Source of the DNA: Bacteroidota bacterium
Lineage (GTDB): Bacteria; Bacteroidota; Bacteroidia; Bacteroidales; UBA10428
Length of the DNA: 9,058 nt
Assembly: GCA_017860375.1 (NCBI GenBank)
Contig: JAGDMB010000072.1
Location: forward strand, 1-9,058
Direction: 5' to 3'
The position numbers and the translations under genes were made by a program. Shown here in pieces: positions 1 to 6,663 of the stretch. Numbering within the stretch: position 1 is the first letter of the stretch; the number at the start of each line of letters is the position of its first letter. Below the pieces are notes generated by a model that was not told where the DNA came from, did no database searches, and worked only from the letters and a program-made list of their open reading frames with translations.

Positions 1-9
1 TATTATTTA

Positions 10-115
10 TATCCATTTAGTATCCATTTAGTATCCATTTTTATCCATTTAAATTTACATAATATTTATGAATATATCCATTTAGTATCCATTCTTATCC
101 ATTAATTGTTATCCA
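10..115. repeat. Helically phased TATCCATT direct-repeat array
   Basis: The core TATCCATT occurs at 10, 21, 32, 42, 75, 86 and 96, and a shortened TATCCA at 110. Steps are 11, 11, 10, 33, 11, 10 and 14 bases, so most copies sit on one face of the helix. Bases 21-49 and 75-103 are the same 29-base block with one difference, a duplication displaced by 54 bases. Such phasing suits a protein that binds neighbouring half-sites cooperatively, for example an OmpR/PhoB-type response regulator. The cores also resemble DnaA boxes (TTATCCACA): copies at 41, 95 and 109 begin TTATCCA, and TTATCCAAA at 109-117 differs at one position. Both readings are inference. Confidence 0.75.
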
Positions 116-136
116 AAAGTTGCTTCCATTAGCCAT

Positions 137-199
137 AACTGCATGTTTTTCTGACTAAAAGATATTAAAAACGTGCAGTTTTCCTTGAAAAATGCACGT
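137..199 (+). other. Two mutually exclusive stem-loops (attenuator-like)
   Basis: Stem A pairs 137-150 (AACTGCATGTTTTT) with 167-180 (AAAAACGTGCAGTT), fourteen pairs with a single T-G wobble around a 16-base loop. Stem B pairs 171-177 (ACGTGCA) with 193-199 (TGCACGT) and, after one mismatch, 179-182 with 188-191 around the loop CCTTG. Both stems need bases 171-180, so only one can form at a time. This is the geometry of a riboswitch, attenuator or phase-dependent RNA, but no known class is recognised and the transcribed strand is unknown. Confidence 0.5.
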
Positions 200-258
200 A
201 TATTATTAACAATTAAATGTATATAACTTTTCGCCAAACCCTAAGTATCTCTAATGAA

Positions 259-280
259 ATATGAGGAGCGTTCTCCATAT
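259..280. repeat. Short bulged hairpin
   Basis: ATAT (259-262) and GGAG (265-268) pair with CTCC (273-276) and ATAT (277-280), with a two-base GA bulge and a CGTT loop. There is no T-run next to it, so it is not an obvious terminator. It could be an operator or part of a structured RNA. Confidence 0.4.
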
Positions 281-478
281 CCGACTTTAAAACAATGAAC
301 CACAACATATTAATGTTGAATCGATTTTTTGACATGTTCGGTATTTACCCATATTCTACCAAAAATCAGAATTATGTTAAGGGACTTATATTATACGGCA
401 CTATGGCCGCTTTAAGTTTAACGAACTATTGTTGCTTAATTGGTTTCTTTTTTTTAACTTGCTCAAACCATGACTTCA

Positions 479-525
479 GCATGTGCAGTTATCTGATTTT
501 CAATCAGGAAAGATTAAGCACATGC
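479..525. repeat. Nested inverted repeat upstream of the lipoprotein gene
   Basis: An outer perfect arm pair, GCATGTGC (479-486) and GCACATGC (518-525), encloses an inner perfect pair, CTGATT (493-498) and AATCAG (502-507), with a TTC loop. The unpaired segments between them are 6 and 10 bases. It ends 58 bases before the lipoprotein start codon. No T-run follows on either side, so a regulatory or recombination role is as likely as termination. Confidence 0.5.
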
Positions 526-583
526 GATCTGCATGTATAGTTTTAGATCCATTTATTGTAAAAACTTTTCAAACTACCCTATC

Positions 584-1417
584 ATGAAAAAAACTACCAT
601 TTTATTATTTGGATTCATTTTCATCATCACCACTTTATGGCTCGGATGTGACAAGAATAATGACCCCGAGATCACCATTGCCAATGATACGATATTTTTT
701 GCTTCAACCTGCGTAGGAACAACCGTTACGGAAGAGGTCAGGCTTACCAATACAGGTAAGGAAGATCTTGTGATCAGTTCAGTTTCTGTTGAAGGTGGTG
801 ACGAATGTTTTTCGGTTACGGGCAATTACAGCACTATAGCTGCAGGTGCTGACTGCAATGTGGAACTCACTTTCGGGCCAACAGGGTGCGGGACAAAAAC
901 AGCCGACCTTGTGATCAAATCAAATGCCAAAACTAATCCTGAGTACACCCTCGCACTTACGGGGGAAGCATTGCCACAACCCGGTAAATGGGAAGGCACG
1001 GATGTACAGTTCTATGTTTCTGTAAATGGTACAACGTTAACCCCTGAAGGTTCAACACTGGCCGAAGGAGCTTCCCTAATTGTCACCGCAAAAGGGAATG
1101 CATGCGGAGGTTATATTACCATGACCCGGTATTACTCATCAGAAATACCCATCGAGAATTCAGGTTTCAGTTTCATTTCATCCGATGACAATATAACAGG
1201 CACATTTACTGAAGACAACGTCTGCAATGTATCAGGTTCAATAGATGGTGCTATATATTATCCATCGGTATGCAATTTTACGTTGCAAACAGCTTCACTG
1301 CATGCCACACCTGCCGGCACCAAGTCAGCCGATGGAGGCCTCACGAACAACGAATGTATACTTGAGTATTATCCCGATGGCAAGATCAGATCGAGGATAG
1401 AGATTGTGAGGTATTAG
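584..1417 (+). CDS. Secreted lipoprotein with Ig-like (ASH/HYDIN-type) domain
   Basis: The predicted product is a 277-residue lipoprotein. It starts MKKTTILLFG, followed by a hydrophobic helix and WLGC, placing the lipidated cysteine at residue 22; this lipobox is slightly unusual (W at -3). I chose ATG 584 over the in-frame ATG at 533 because it gives a proper signal peptide. Residues about 28-129 look like an Ig-fold ASH/HYDIN-type domain: 'VRLTNTG', 'DLVISSVSV', a polar run, then 'ELTFGPT' and 'YTLALTGEA'. Residues about 132-245 form a second beta-rich domain opening with GKWEGT and containing ITGTF and VSGSIDG, of no family I can name. The C-terminal tail includes YYPDGKIRSR, reminiscent of MORN/YwqK-type repeats. 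There are eight cysteines besides Cys22 (43, 75, 91, 102, 174, 214, 230, 258), compatible with disulfides outside the cytoplasm. It is a single gene, convergent with nrdJ. Function unknown; surface or periplasmic binding is a guess. Confidence 0.85.
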   Translation: MKKTTILLFGFIFIITTLWLGCDKNNDPEITIANDTIFFASTCVGTTVTEEVRLTNTGKEDLVISSVSVEGGDECFSVTGNYSTIAAGADCNVELTFGPTGCGTKTADLVIKSNAKTNPEYTLALTGEALPQPGKWEGTDVQFYVSVNGTTLTPEGSTLAEGASLIVTAKGNACGGYITMTRYYSSEIPIENSGFSFISSDDNITGTFTEDNVCNVSGSIDGAIYYPSVCNFTLQTASLHATPAGTKSADGGLTNNECILEYYPDGKIRSRIEIVRY

Positions 1418-1434
1418 GTCTAAGGGTAAAGAAT

Positions 1435-1508
1435 CCCCACCCTGTCAATAATGGAATGATCCTTCCAGGTCCTGCAGACGCTGGAAGGTCCACCCTGACA
1501 GGGTGGGG
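1435..1508. repeat. GC-rich nested palindrome, REP/BIME-like
   Basis: The outer arms CCCCACCCTGTCA (1435-1447) and TGACAGGGTGGGG (1496-1508) are a perfect 13-base inverted repeat. Inside, CCTTCCAG (1461-1468) pairs with CTGGAAGG (1481-1488) around a loop containing CTGCAG. The right side also forms its own hairpin: CACCCTG and CAGGGTG around a single A (1491-1505), competing with the outer stem. It is much richer in GC than the surrounding intergenic DNA and lies between two convergent genes, the usual place for dispersed palindromic repeats. Confidence 0.7.
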
Positions 1509-1520
1509 GGAAAATCAAAA

Positions 1521-1551
1521 AGAGAAAGCCGGTAAACCGGGCTTCCTCTTT
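1521..1551. terminator. Bidirectional intrinsic terminator
   Basis: The stem AAGCCGG (1526-1532) pairs with CCGGGCTT (1537-1544) with one bulged G and a TAAA loop, and extends through AGAG (1521-1524) with CTCT (1546-1549) across a mismatch. Downstream on the + strand the sequence is T/C-rich (TTTTCTTCCTTT). On the - strand it is followed by TTTTTGATTTT. It can therefore end both the lipoprotein transcript and the nrdJ transcript, which converge here. Confidence 0.7.
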
Positions 1552-1587
1552 TCTTCCTTTAATTATGAAAAACTGTGCCTGAAAAGA

Positions 1588-4194
1588 TCATCCGCATTTT
1601 GTGGAACCACAGGATGTGCAAATGAGGCATCCTTCCTGGTAGGTCAGGCTGTCGGACCCGCATTCGGTGCAGCTGCCTTTCTTTACCCGGGTTCCGTTGG
1701 GAATGTACTTGCGCAATGCACGTTCAACCCCGTTTTTCCAGGTATTGATGGTATCGCTGTCAAGCCTCAGGGATGAGATGAGGTTGACCACGTCGGGTAT
1801 AGGCATGCCATGACGCAATACGCTGGAGATCAATTTTGCATAATTCCAGAATTCCTTGTTGAACATGTGCGAAAGTCCGCCAAGGGTATTCTTGTATCCA
1901 TATTTATCCACATATTGAAAATCGTACCGTGAAACCCCGTTTTCATCCTTGGTTTTGATTATCTGTCCGCGGGTTATTGACTTGGGGATAGGAAACATTT
2001 CATCGTCGACGATACCGGTAAATATTTCATAGGGCCGGTTATCCTTTATCCCGATAAATGCGATCCATTTCTCCTCGTTGTTGTTAAACCGGATGATTTC
2101 GGCATCGAGTATTTTTGGCCGTTTAAAGCGGATCCCGTCGACAGGCTGTTCCTCGTCCTTGTCTTTGGTAACCAGCACACCGGTGCGTGAACCGTCGCGG
2201 TATACGGTCACCCCCTTGCATCCGCTGTTCCAGGCGGTAACATAAAGCTGGCCGACCAGTTCTTCCGAAGCATGGTTGGGCAGGTTGATGGTAACGCTGA
2301 TGGAATGATCCACCCATTTCTGGATCTCGCCCTGCATACGAACCTTGCTTACCCAGTCAACATCGTTGGAAGTGGCCTTGTAATAAGGGGATTTTTTTAC
2401 GATTTCCTGCAGCTTTTCATCGTTCATCTTCTTGACTTCCTCCACGTCGTACCCGTTCACTTCGAGCCAGGTGAGGAATTTATGATGGAAAACGTTGAAT
2501 TCTTCCCATTTGTCCCCGACCTCATCTTCAAAACTTACGGTGACGTTGGCGTCATTGGGATTCACTTTACGGCGGCGCTTGTAAACCGGCAGAAAAACCG
2601 GTTCAATGCCTGAAGTGGTCTGGGTCATCAGACTGGTCGTGCCGGTGGGGGCAATCGTAAGCAGGGCAATATTCCGTCGTCCGTGTTTCACCATGTCGCG
2701 GTACATGGCTTCATCTTCATTTTTAAGCCGCAGAATAAAAGGATTGTCCTTTTCGAGGTGGGAATCATAGATGGCAAAGGCACCCCGCTCTTTGGCCACT
2801 TCCACCGACGAACGGTATGCTTCAATGGCTAGCGTTTTATGCACCTCTACCGAGAAATCAATGGCATCGTCACTGCCATAGCGGAGTCCAAGGCCGGCCA
2901 GCATATCGCCTTCGGCGGTAATGCCGATCCCTGTCCTGCGTCCTTCTTCCGCTTTCACTTTTATGTTTTCCCAGAGCTTTCTTTCCACCCTTTTAAGTTC
3001 GGGATCCTCCGGATCGGAGTTTATCTTATCCTGGATGGCGTCAACCTTTTCAAGTTCCAGGTCGATGATATCATCCATGATTCGCTGGGCGTAATGGACA
3101 TGTTTCCTGAAAAGGTCGAAATTGAATTTGGCTTTGGATGTAAAAGGATTCTCCACGTAACTGTACAGGTTAATCGCCAAAAGCCGGCATGAATCGTAAG
3201 GGCACAACGGGATCTCCCCGCATGGATTCGTGGAAACCGTACGGAAACCTAAATCTGCGTACGCATCGGGCACCGATTCACGAATGATGGTATCCCAGAA
3301 AAGGACACCGGGTTCAGCAGATTTCCAGGCATTGTGTACTATTTTTTCCCAGAGATGACGGGCCTGGATCTCCTTTTTATATACAGGCTTTTCAGCATCC
3401 ACCGGGAATTGCTGGACATATACATCATCGTTCACAACGGCCTGCATGAATTCATCATCGATCCTTACGGAGATATTGGCACCGGTGACCTTTCCGCGTT
3501 CCAGCTTGGCGTCAATGAATTGTTCGGCATCGGGATGCCTGATGGAGATACTGAGCATCAGGGCTCCCCTGCGGCCATCCTGGGCAACTTCACGGGTGGA
3601 ATTGGAGTAACGCTCCATAAAGGGAACCACGCCGGTGGAAGTAAGGGCGCTGTTCAACACCGGTGTTCCTTTGGGCCGGATATGCGTGAGGTCATGGCCC
3701 ACGCCGCCCCTGCGTTTCATAAGCTGAACCTGCTCCTGGTCTATTTTCATGATCCCGCCGTAAGAATCGGAAGTGCCGGGATTCCCTATAACAAAGCAAT
3801 TCGAGAGGGAAGCAACCTGGAAATGGTTCCCGATGCCTGTCATCGGACTTCCCTGCGGAACAACGTACCGGAATTCCTTCAGGAGTGCGTATACTTCATC
3901 AAGGCTGAGAGGGTTGGGGTATTTTTGTTCCATCCGTGCGATCTCACTCGCTATGCGCCAATGCATCTGATCGGGATCCTTTTCGTACAACCGTCCGAAG
4001 GAATCTTTCAGGGCATATTTATTGACCCATACGGTGGCAGCCAGTTCATCGCCCTTAAAGTATTCCAGCGAGCAGCGAAGGGCCTCATCGTATGTGTATG
4101 TTTTTTTCCCGTTATCCGATCCGTCTTTTACGGTTTTCTTCATTTCAGTTGATGGTTGTGTAACTTTTTCAGTTTTGGTCTCTTCAGCCTGCAT
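1588..4194 (-). CDS. nrdJ: Adenosylcobalamin-dependent (class II) ribonucleotide reductase
   Basis: This cytoplasmic enzyme reduces ribonucleotides to deoxyribonucleotides for DNA synthesis, using a thiyl radical generated from adenosylcobalamin, so it works without oxygen. The 868-residue product has the expected landmarks: SNC with Cys133 and PYDSC with Cys336 as the redox pair, NPCGEIPL with Asn323, radical-carrying Cys325 and Glu327, and the phosphate-binding loop APTGTTSLM (515-523). The C-terminus carries a zinc-ribbon-like cluster with cysteines 842, 845, 856, 859 and 862, then Cys867 in the final KCG; this tail is typical of long NrdJ proteins and would recycle the active-site disulfide. 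The charged first 17 residues are not conserved in my recollection of the family, so Met18 (codon 4141-4143) is an alternative start. It has no co-directional partner close by: the upstream spacer is 459 bases, so it is probably monocistronic. The presence of this enzyme implies the cell makes or imports B12. Confidence 0.97.
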   Translation of the reverse strand: MQAEETKTEKVTQPSTEMKKTVKDGSDNGKKTYTYDEALRCSLEYFKGDELAATVWVNKYALKDSFGRLYEKDPDQMHWRIASEIARMEQKYPNPLSLDEVYALLKEFRYVVPQGSPMTGIGNHFQVASLSNCFVIGNPGTSDSYGGIMKIDQEQVQLMKRRGGVGHDLTHIRPKGTPVLNSALTSTGVVPFMERYSNSTREVAQDGRRGALMLSISIRHPDAEQFIDAKLERGKVTGANISVRIDDEFMQAVVNDDVYVQQFPVDAEKPVYKKEIQARHLWEKIVHNAWKSAEPGVLFWDTIIRESVPDAYADLGFRTVSTNPCGEIPLCPYDSCRLLAINLYSYVENPFTSKAKFNFDLFRKHVHYAQRIMDDIIDLELEKVDAIQDKINSDPEDPELKRVERKLWENIKVKAEEGRRTGIGITAEGDMLAGLGLRYGSDDAIDFSVEVHKTLAIEAYRSSVEVAKERGAFAIYDSHLEKDNPFILRLKNEDEAMYRDMVKHGRRNIALLTIAPTGTTSLMTQTTSGIEPVFLPVYKRRRKVNPNDANVTVSFEDEVGDKWEEFNVFHHKFLTWLEVNGYDVEEVKKMNDEKLQEIVKKSPYYKATSNDVDWVSKVRMQGEIQKWVDHSISVTINLPNHASEELVGQLYVTAWNSGCKGVTVYRDGSRTGVLVTKDKDEEQPVDGIRFKRPKILDAEIIRFNNNEEKWIAFIGIKDNRPYEIFTGIVDDEMFPIPKSITRGQIIKTKDENGVSRYDFQYVDKYGYKNTLGGLSHMFNKEFWNYAKLISSVLRHGMPIPDVVNLISSLRLDSDTINTWKNGVERALRKYIPNGTRVKKGSCTECGSDSLTYQEGCLICTSCGSTKCG

Positions 4195-4259
4195 TTTTCG
4201 AAATTTTTAAGACGTTGAAAATTCGCGAGATAATAATCCGTTGGAAGTGGTTCTGACGT

Positions 4260-4300
4260 TAGCGCAATTTAGAAACAGAAACCCTTGAAACTATGCGCTA
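4260..4300 (-). repeat. Inverted repeat in the nrdJ leader
   Basis: TAGCGCA (4260-4266) and TGCGCTA (4294-4300) are a perfect 7-base inverted repeat with a 27-base loop, 66-106 bases upstream of the nrdJ start codon. It is GC-rich compared with its surroundings. It does not resemble the NrdR-box consensus. It could be an operator or a leader hairpin. Confidence 0.4.
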
Positions 4301-4487
4301 TCGTTCGTATTTATTAACATTTAAAAATAGTTATGAACGCGGGATTTCAACGTTTTGATAAACTGATAATTAATTTTAAAAGCTAAAAGAGATATTAATA
4401 TCTTAAAATATAAAATATCTAACAATCTGAATATCAAGGATATAATATAATAAACTCATAATCAATTAATTAAGTAATTATAAAGCA

Positions 4488-4524
4488 TTGCATAAAAAAA
4501 TGCACATTCATTATTTTTATGCAA
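4488..4524. repeat. 11-base perfect hairpin in AT-rich spacer
   Basis: TTGCATAAAAA (4488-4498) and TTTTTATGCAA (4514-4524) are perfect inverted arms with a 15-base loop. An alternative, shorter pairing of TGCAT (4489-4493) with ATGCA (4500-4504) competes with it. Reading the - strand, the hairpin is not followed by a run of T close enough to make a convincing terminator, although its own arms are A/T-rich. The string AAAAATGCAC inside it also occurs at 188-197. Confidence 0.55.
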
Positions 4525-4567
4525 AAAAGGGTAATAAAAAATCGCAAAAAAAAGAACAAATCCTGTG

Positions 4568-4575
4568 CAAAATTA
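4568..4575 (-). promoter_or_regulatory. Possible Bacteroidota -7 element for nrdJ
   Basis: On the - strand this reads TAATTTTG, an exact match to the Bacteroidota -7 consensus TAnnTTTG. No TTTG appears at the usual 19-21 base spacing upstream; the nearest similar word is TTTC about 15 bases away. If used, the nrdJ transcript would have a leader of roughly 360 bases. The motif is short and could be chance. Confidence 0.2.
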
Positions 4576-4621
4576 CATCAAAAGGAAGTCGAAATCGGAG
4601 AGAACGGTTAACTTTTAATTC

Positions 4622-4651
4622 TTCAAACCCTTAAATCTTCAAATTTTCAAA
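4622..4651. repeat. Short TTCAAA repeats behind the GH97 gene
   Basis: TTCAAA occurs at 4622-4627, 4638-4643 and 4646-4651, with a related TTAAA at 4631-4635. The repeats begin just past the GH97 stop codon (reading - strand, TTTGAA words). They are low in complexity; no function is evident. Confidence 0.5.
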
Positions 4652-4653
4652 CC

Positions 4654-6663
4654 TTATCTGACCGGCATGAAGCGTATGGCCTGACCCCCTCCGGGAGCGA
4701 GGATCAGGGACATTTTTTGCGATGCAGTAACGGTTGTTTCAGCATAGCTTATATCGGCAGGATTGTTTTCGCAATCGGCATTATCCCCGTCTTTAAAAAT
4801 TTGTGCACGGTAGGATGCGTCAGGCAGCAAAAAGGAAAGGTCAAGGATCAGCTCTCTCCTGTTCTCATCGGTAATTGCCCCAACGAACCAGTCATCGGAA
4901 GCCCTGTCTTTTCTTGCGGTTATAACATAATCTCCGATTACGGCATCGGGGATCCGCGTTTCCTCCCAGTTTACCGGAACCATTTTAATAAAATCAAAGG
5001 CTTTTTCATTCCGGTAATTTTCAGGCAGATCGGAAGCCATCTGCAGCGGACTGTAAAGGACCACATAAAGTGCAAGTTGTTTGGCGAGGGTTGTCCGTAC
5101 CCGTGTCTGGGGCAGGATAGGATTTTCAAAATTGAAGGTTCCCGGGGTGAAATCCATAGGACCTGCGAGTCCGCGTGTGAAAGGTATAATGGTCGTATGA
5201 TCCGGAGGGTTTCCTCCGTCACTTGACCAGGCGTCCCATTCCTGTCCCCTGACCCCTTCGAGGGTCATCAGGTTCGGATAGGTGCGCTGGAGCCCTGTGG
5301 GCATAACAGGTTCATGAATATCCACCATGAGCTGATACCGTGCGGCTGTTTCCACCACTCTCCGGTAATGCCGCACGCCATATTGGCTTTTATGCCTTTC
5401 TTTGCCGTCGAGCAGATCGCAGACATACCCTGTTTTCACGGTCTTCACTCCCAGGCGCTGATAAAGACTGTAAGCAGTGTCAAGCTGATTCTCATAATGA
5501 GTCACGGCTCCGCCGGTTTCATTATGGCTGATCAGGTATACATTTTTGGATGCCGCATACCGGGTAACCTCCCGGATATCAAAATCGGGATAGGGCTCCG
5601 TGTAACTAAAGGAATCACATGAAGTCCAGTTATATTCCCAGCCCCGGTTCCATCCTTCTGCCAGTACACCGTCGAATCCGTTGGCTGCGGCGAAATCGAT
5701 GTATTTATTTGTATTGGCCGTTGTGGCCCCGTGGCGGGGACCCGGTGACCATGTATACAAGCCATGGTGTATCCCCCACCAGATTCCTATATATTTACCG
5801 GGTTTAATCCAGGAAATATCCGGTATTTTGCATGGTTCATTCAGATTGAGGATCAGGTAAGACGTGACCAGATCTTCGGGAGAATCGGCAACCATTACGG
5901 TTCTCCAGGGTGTGACAAAAGGCGTTTTTCCGATCACCCGAATACCGGTTGACCATGGAGTCAGATCACATTTCAGCCTTGCAGAATCGAGGCACACCAG
6001 GTTCATGGCCGCATAATCCGTAAGGTTGGCTTCATGGATGGCCAGGTACGTATCCTCCTTTGTTACGAGGGTCAGCGGTGTGCATACCGTATCCATGCGG
6101 TTAATCGGGGTGCGGCGGTAAAGGCTTTCATAAAACCTGTCCTTATACGCCGGGATCCACCAGGCGTCATAGACCTCAGGCATAACAAATTCAGTAAGCT
6201 CATCCATAATTCTGACGGAGTCGATATTTGCCTGCCGGGGTATTTCATACCGGAACCCAAAACCGTCATTGTATACCCTGAAAACAAGGTTCATTTCCCG
6301 CTTTAAGTCCTTCTTCTCCTTCAGGTGGATCGTAAGTTCATCATACTTGTTCTCGATAAGCCGCTTTTCTCCCCAGGGCTGTTCCCATGTTTCATTAAAA
6401 AAGCGCGATTCGGAACCGGTTATCTCCAGATGATCTCCGAGATCCGGCATATTCTGAAAGCGGAATCCCAGTCTCGATTTTTCCAAAAGGACTTTGTCCC
6501 TTTTTTTTGCTGAATAATATACCTTTCCTTTCCTGGTCTCAACCGAGATAGTTATATTCCCGTCAGGTGAAGTTGCCTTTTTATTTACCGGTACGTTTGC
6601 TGGCTGGCACGAAAACAGCATGGAGACTACAATTCCGGCTATCAGCAAGGGAAAAGCTTTCAT
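4654..6663 (-). CDS. GH97 lipoprotein, inverting SusB-type alpha-glucosidase
   Basis: This 669-residue glycoside hydrolase family 97 enzyme should release glucose from alpha-linked glucosides outside the cytoplasm. Residues 1-19 are a lipoprotein signal ending LFSC (Cys19). An N-terminal beta-sandwich (about 27-270) precedes the catalytic barrel (about 285-560) and a C-terminal beta domain (about 565-668), the full family layout. HNETGG, DIHEPVMPTG and EGVRGQE supply Glu382, Glu451 and Glu475. Their spacing equals that of the SusB bases Glu439 and Glu508 and acid Glu532; Glu469 matches a SusB calcium ligand. At the strand where retaining members carry a nucleophilic Asp (KVDF-like) this protein has KTGY, so it should be inverting. 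The start follows an 87-base gap after the GH71/99-like gene, pointing to co-transcription; it is the last gene of the locus. Family call very sure; exact linkage (starch-like or other) not readable. Confidence 0.95.
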   Translation of the reverse strand: MKAFPLLIAGIVVSMLFSCQPANVPVNKKATSPDGNITISVETRKGKVYYSAKKRDKVLLEKSRLGFRFQNMPDLGDHLEITGSESRFFNETWEQPWGEKRLIENKYDELTIHLKEKKDLKREMNLVFRVYNDGFGFRYEIPRQANIDSVRIMDELTEFVMPEVYDAWWIPAYKDRFYESLYRRTPINRMDTVCTPLTLVTKEDTYLAIHEANLTDYAAMNLVCLDSARLKCDLTPWSTGIRVIGKTPFVTPWRTVMVADSPEDLVTSYLILNLNEPCKIPDISWIKPGKYIGIWWGIHHGLYTWSPGPRHGATTANTNKYIDFAAANGFDGVLAEGWNRGWEYNWTSCDSFSYTEPYPDFDIREVTRYAASKNVYLISHNETGGAVTHYENQLDTAYSLYQRLGVKTVKTGYVCDLLDGKERHKSQYGVRHYRRVVETAARYQLMVDIHEPVMPTGLQRTYPNLMTLEGVRGQEWDAWSSDGGNPPDHTTIIPFTRGLAGPMDFTPGTFNFENPILPQTRVRTTLAKQLALYVVLYSPLQMASDLPENYRNEKAFDFIKMVPVNWEETRIPDAVIGDYVITARKDRASDDWFVGAITDENRRELILDLSFLLPDASYRAQIFKDGDNADCENNPADISYAETTVTASQKMSLILAPGGGQAIRFMPVR

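Larger units (their letters stand above)
1..583. other. Non-coding, AT-rich, repeat- and hairpin-rich region
   Basis: No convincing gene lies in this 583-base stretch. It is strongly AT-rich compared with the genes to its right. It contains an array of TATCCATT repeats (10-115), two overlapping alternative stems (137-199), a bulged hairpin (259-280) and a nested inverted repeat (479-525). A word TGCAGTT occurs at 174-180 and 484-490, and its complement AACTGCA at 137-143, so parts of the region are related to each other. I found no match to the Bacteroidota -7 motif TAnnTTTG on the + strand. It may be a regulatory region, a small-RNA locus or the decayed edge of a mobile element; the sequence does not decide. 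Confidence 0.6.
4195..4653. other. AT-rich spacer upstream of nrdJ
   Basis: This 459-base stretch between the end of the GH97 gene and nrdJ contains no supportable gene. It is very AT-rich, especially 4360-4560. It holds an inverted repeat at 4260-4300, a stronger hairpin at 4488-4524, a weak promoter candidate at 4568-4575 and short TTCAAA repeats at 4622-4651. Reading the - strand, I looked for the B12-box of a cobalamin riboswitch and did not find it. There is no clear intrinsic terminator for the upstream operon. Confidence 0.6.

Noticed and set aside
10..115. CRISPR-like array
   Set aside because: Repeats are about 8 bases at 10-11 base steps, far too short, with no unique spacers and no cas genes.
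295..540. 81-residue open frame with a hydrophobic stretch
   Set aside because: No ribosome-binding site or promoter, very AT-rich codons, no recognisable family, and its 3' end runs through the nested inverted repeat at 479-525. Could be a small membrane protein, but not supportable.
1456..1776. 106-residue open frame across the intergenic repeat into nrdJ
   Set aside because: It reads through the palindrome and terminator and then antisense to the end of nrdJ; no start signals or protein features.
1904..1912. Perfect DnaA box TTATCCACA inside nrdJ
   Set aside because: A single box in conserved coding sequence; nine-base matches are expected by chance and no cluster surrounds it.
3334..4152. 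272-residue open frame antisense to nrdJ
   Set aside because: It lies wholly opposite a strongly conserved enzyme and its translation has no family features; it is a by-product of the nrdJ codon pattern.
4195..4653. Cobalamin riboswitch upstream of nrdJ
   Set aside because: The conserved B12-box could not be found on the - strand; the spacer is too AT-rich for the usual multi-helix core.
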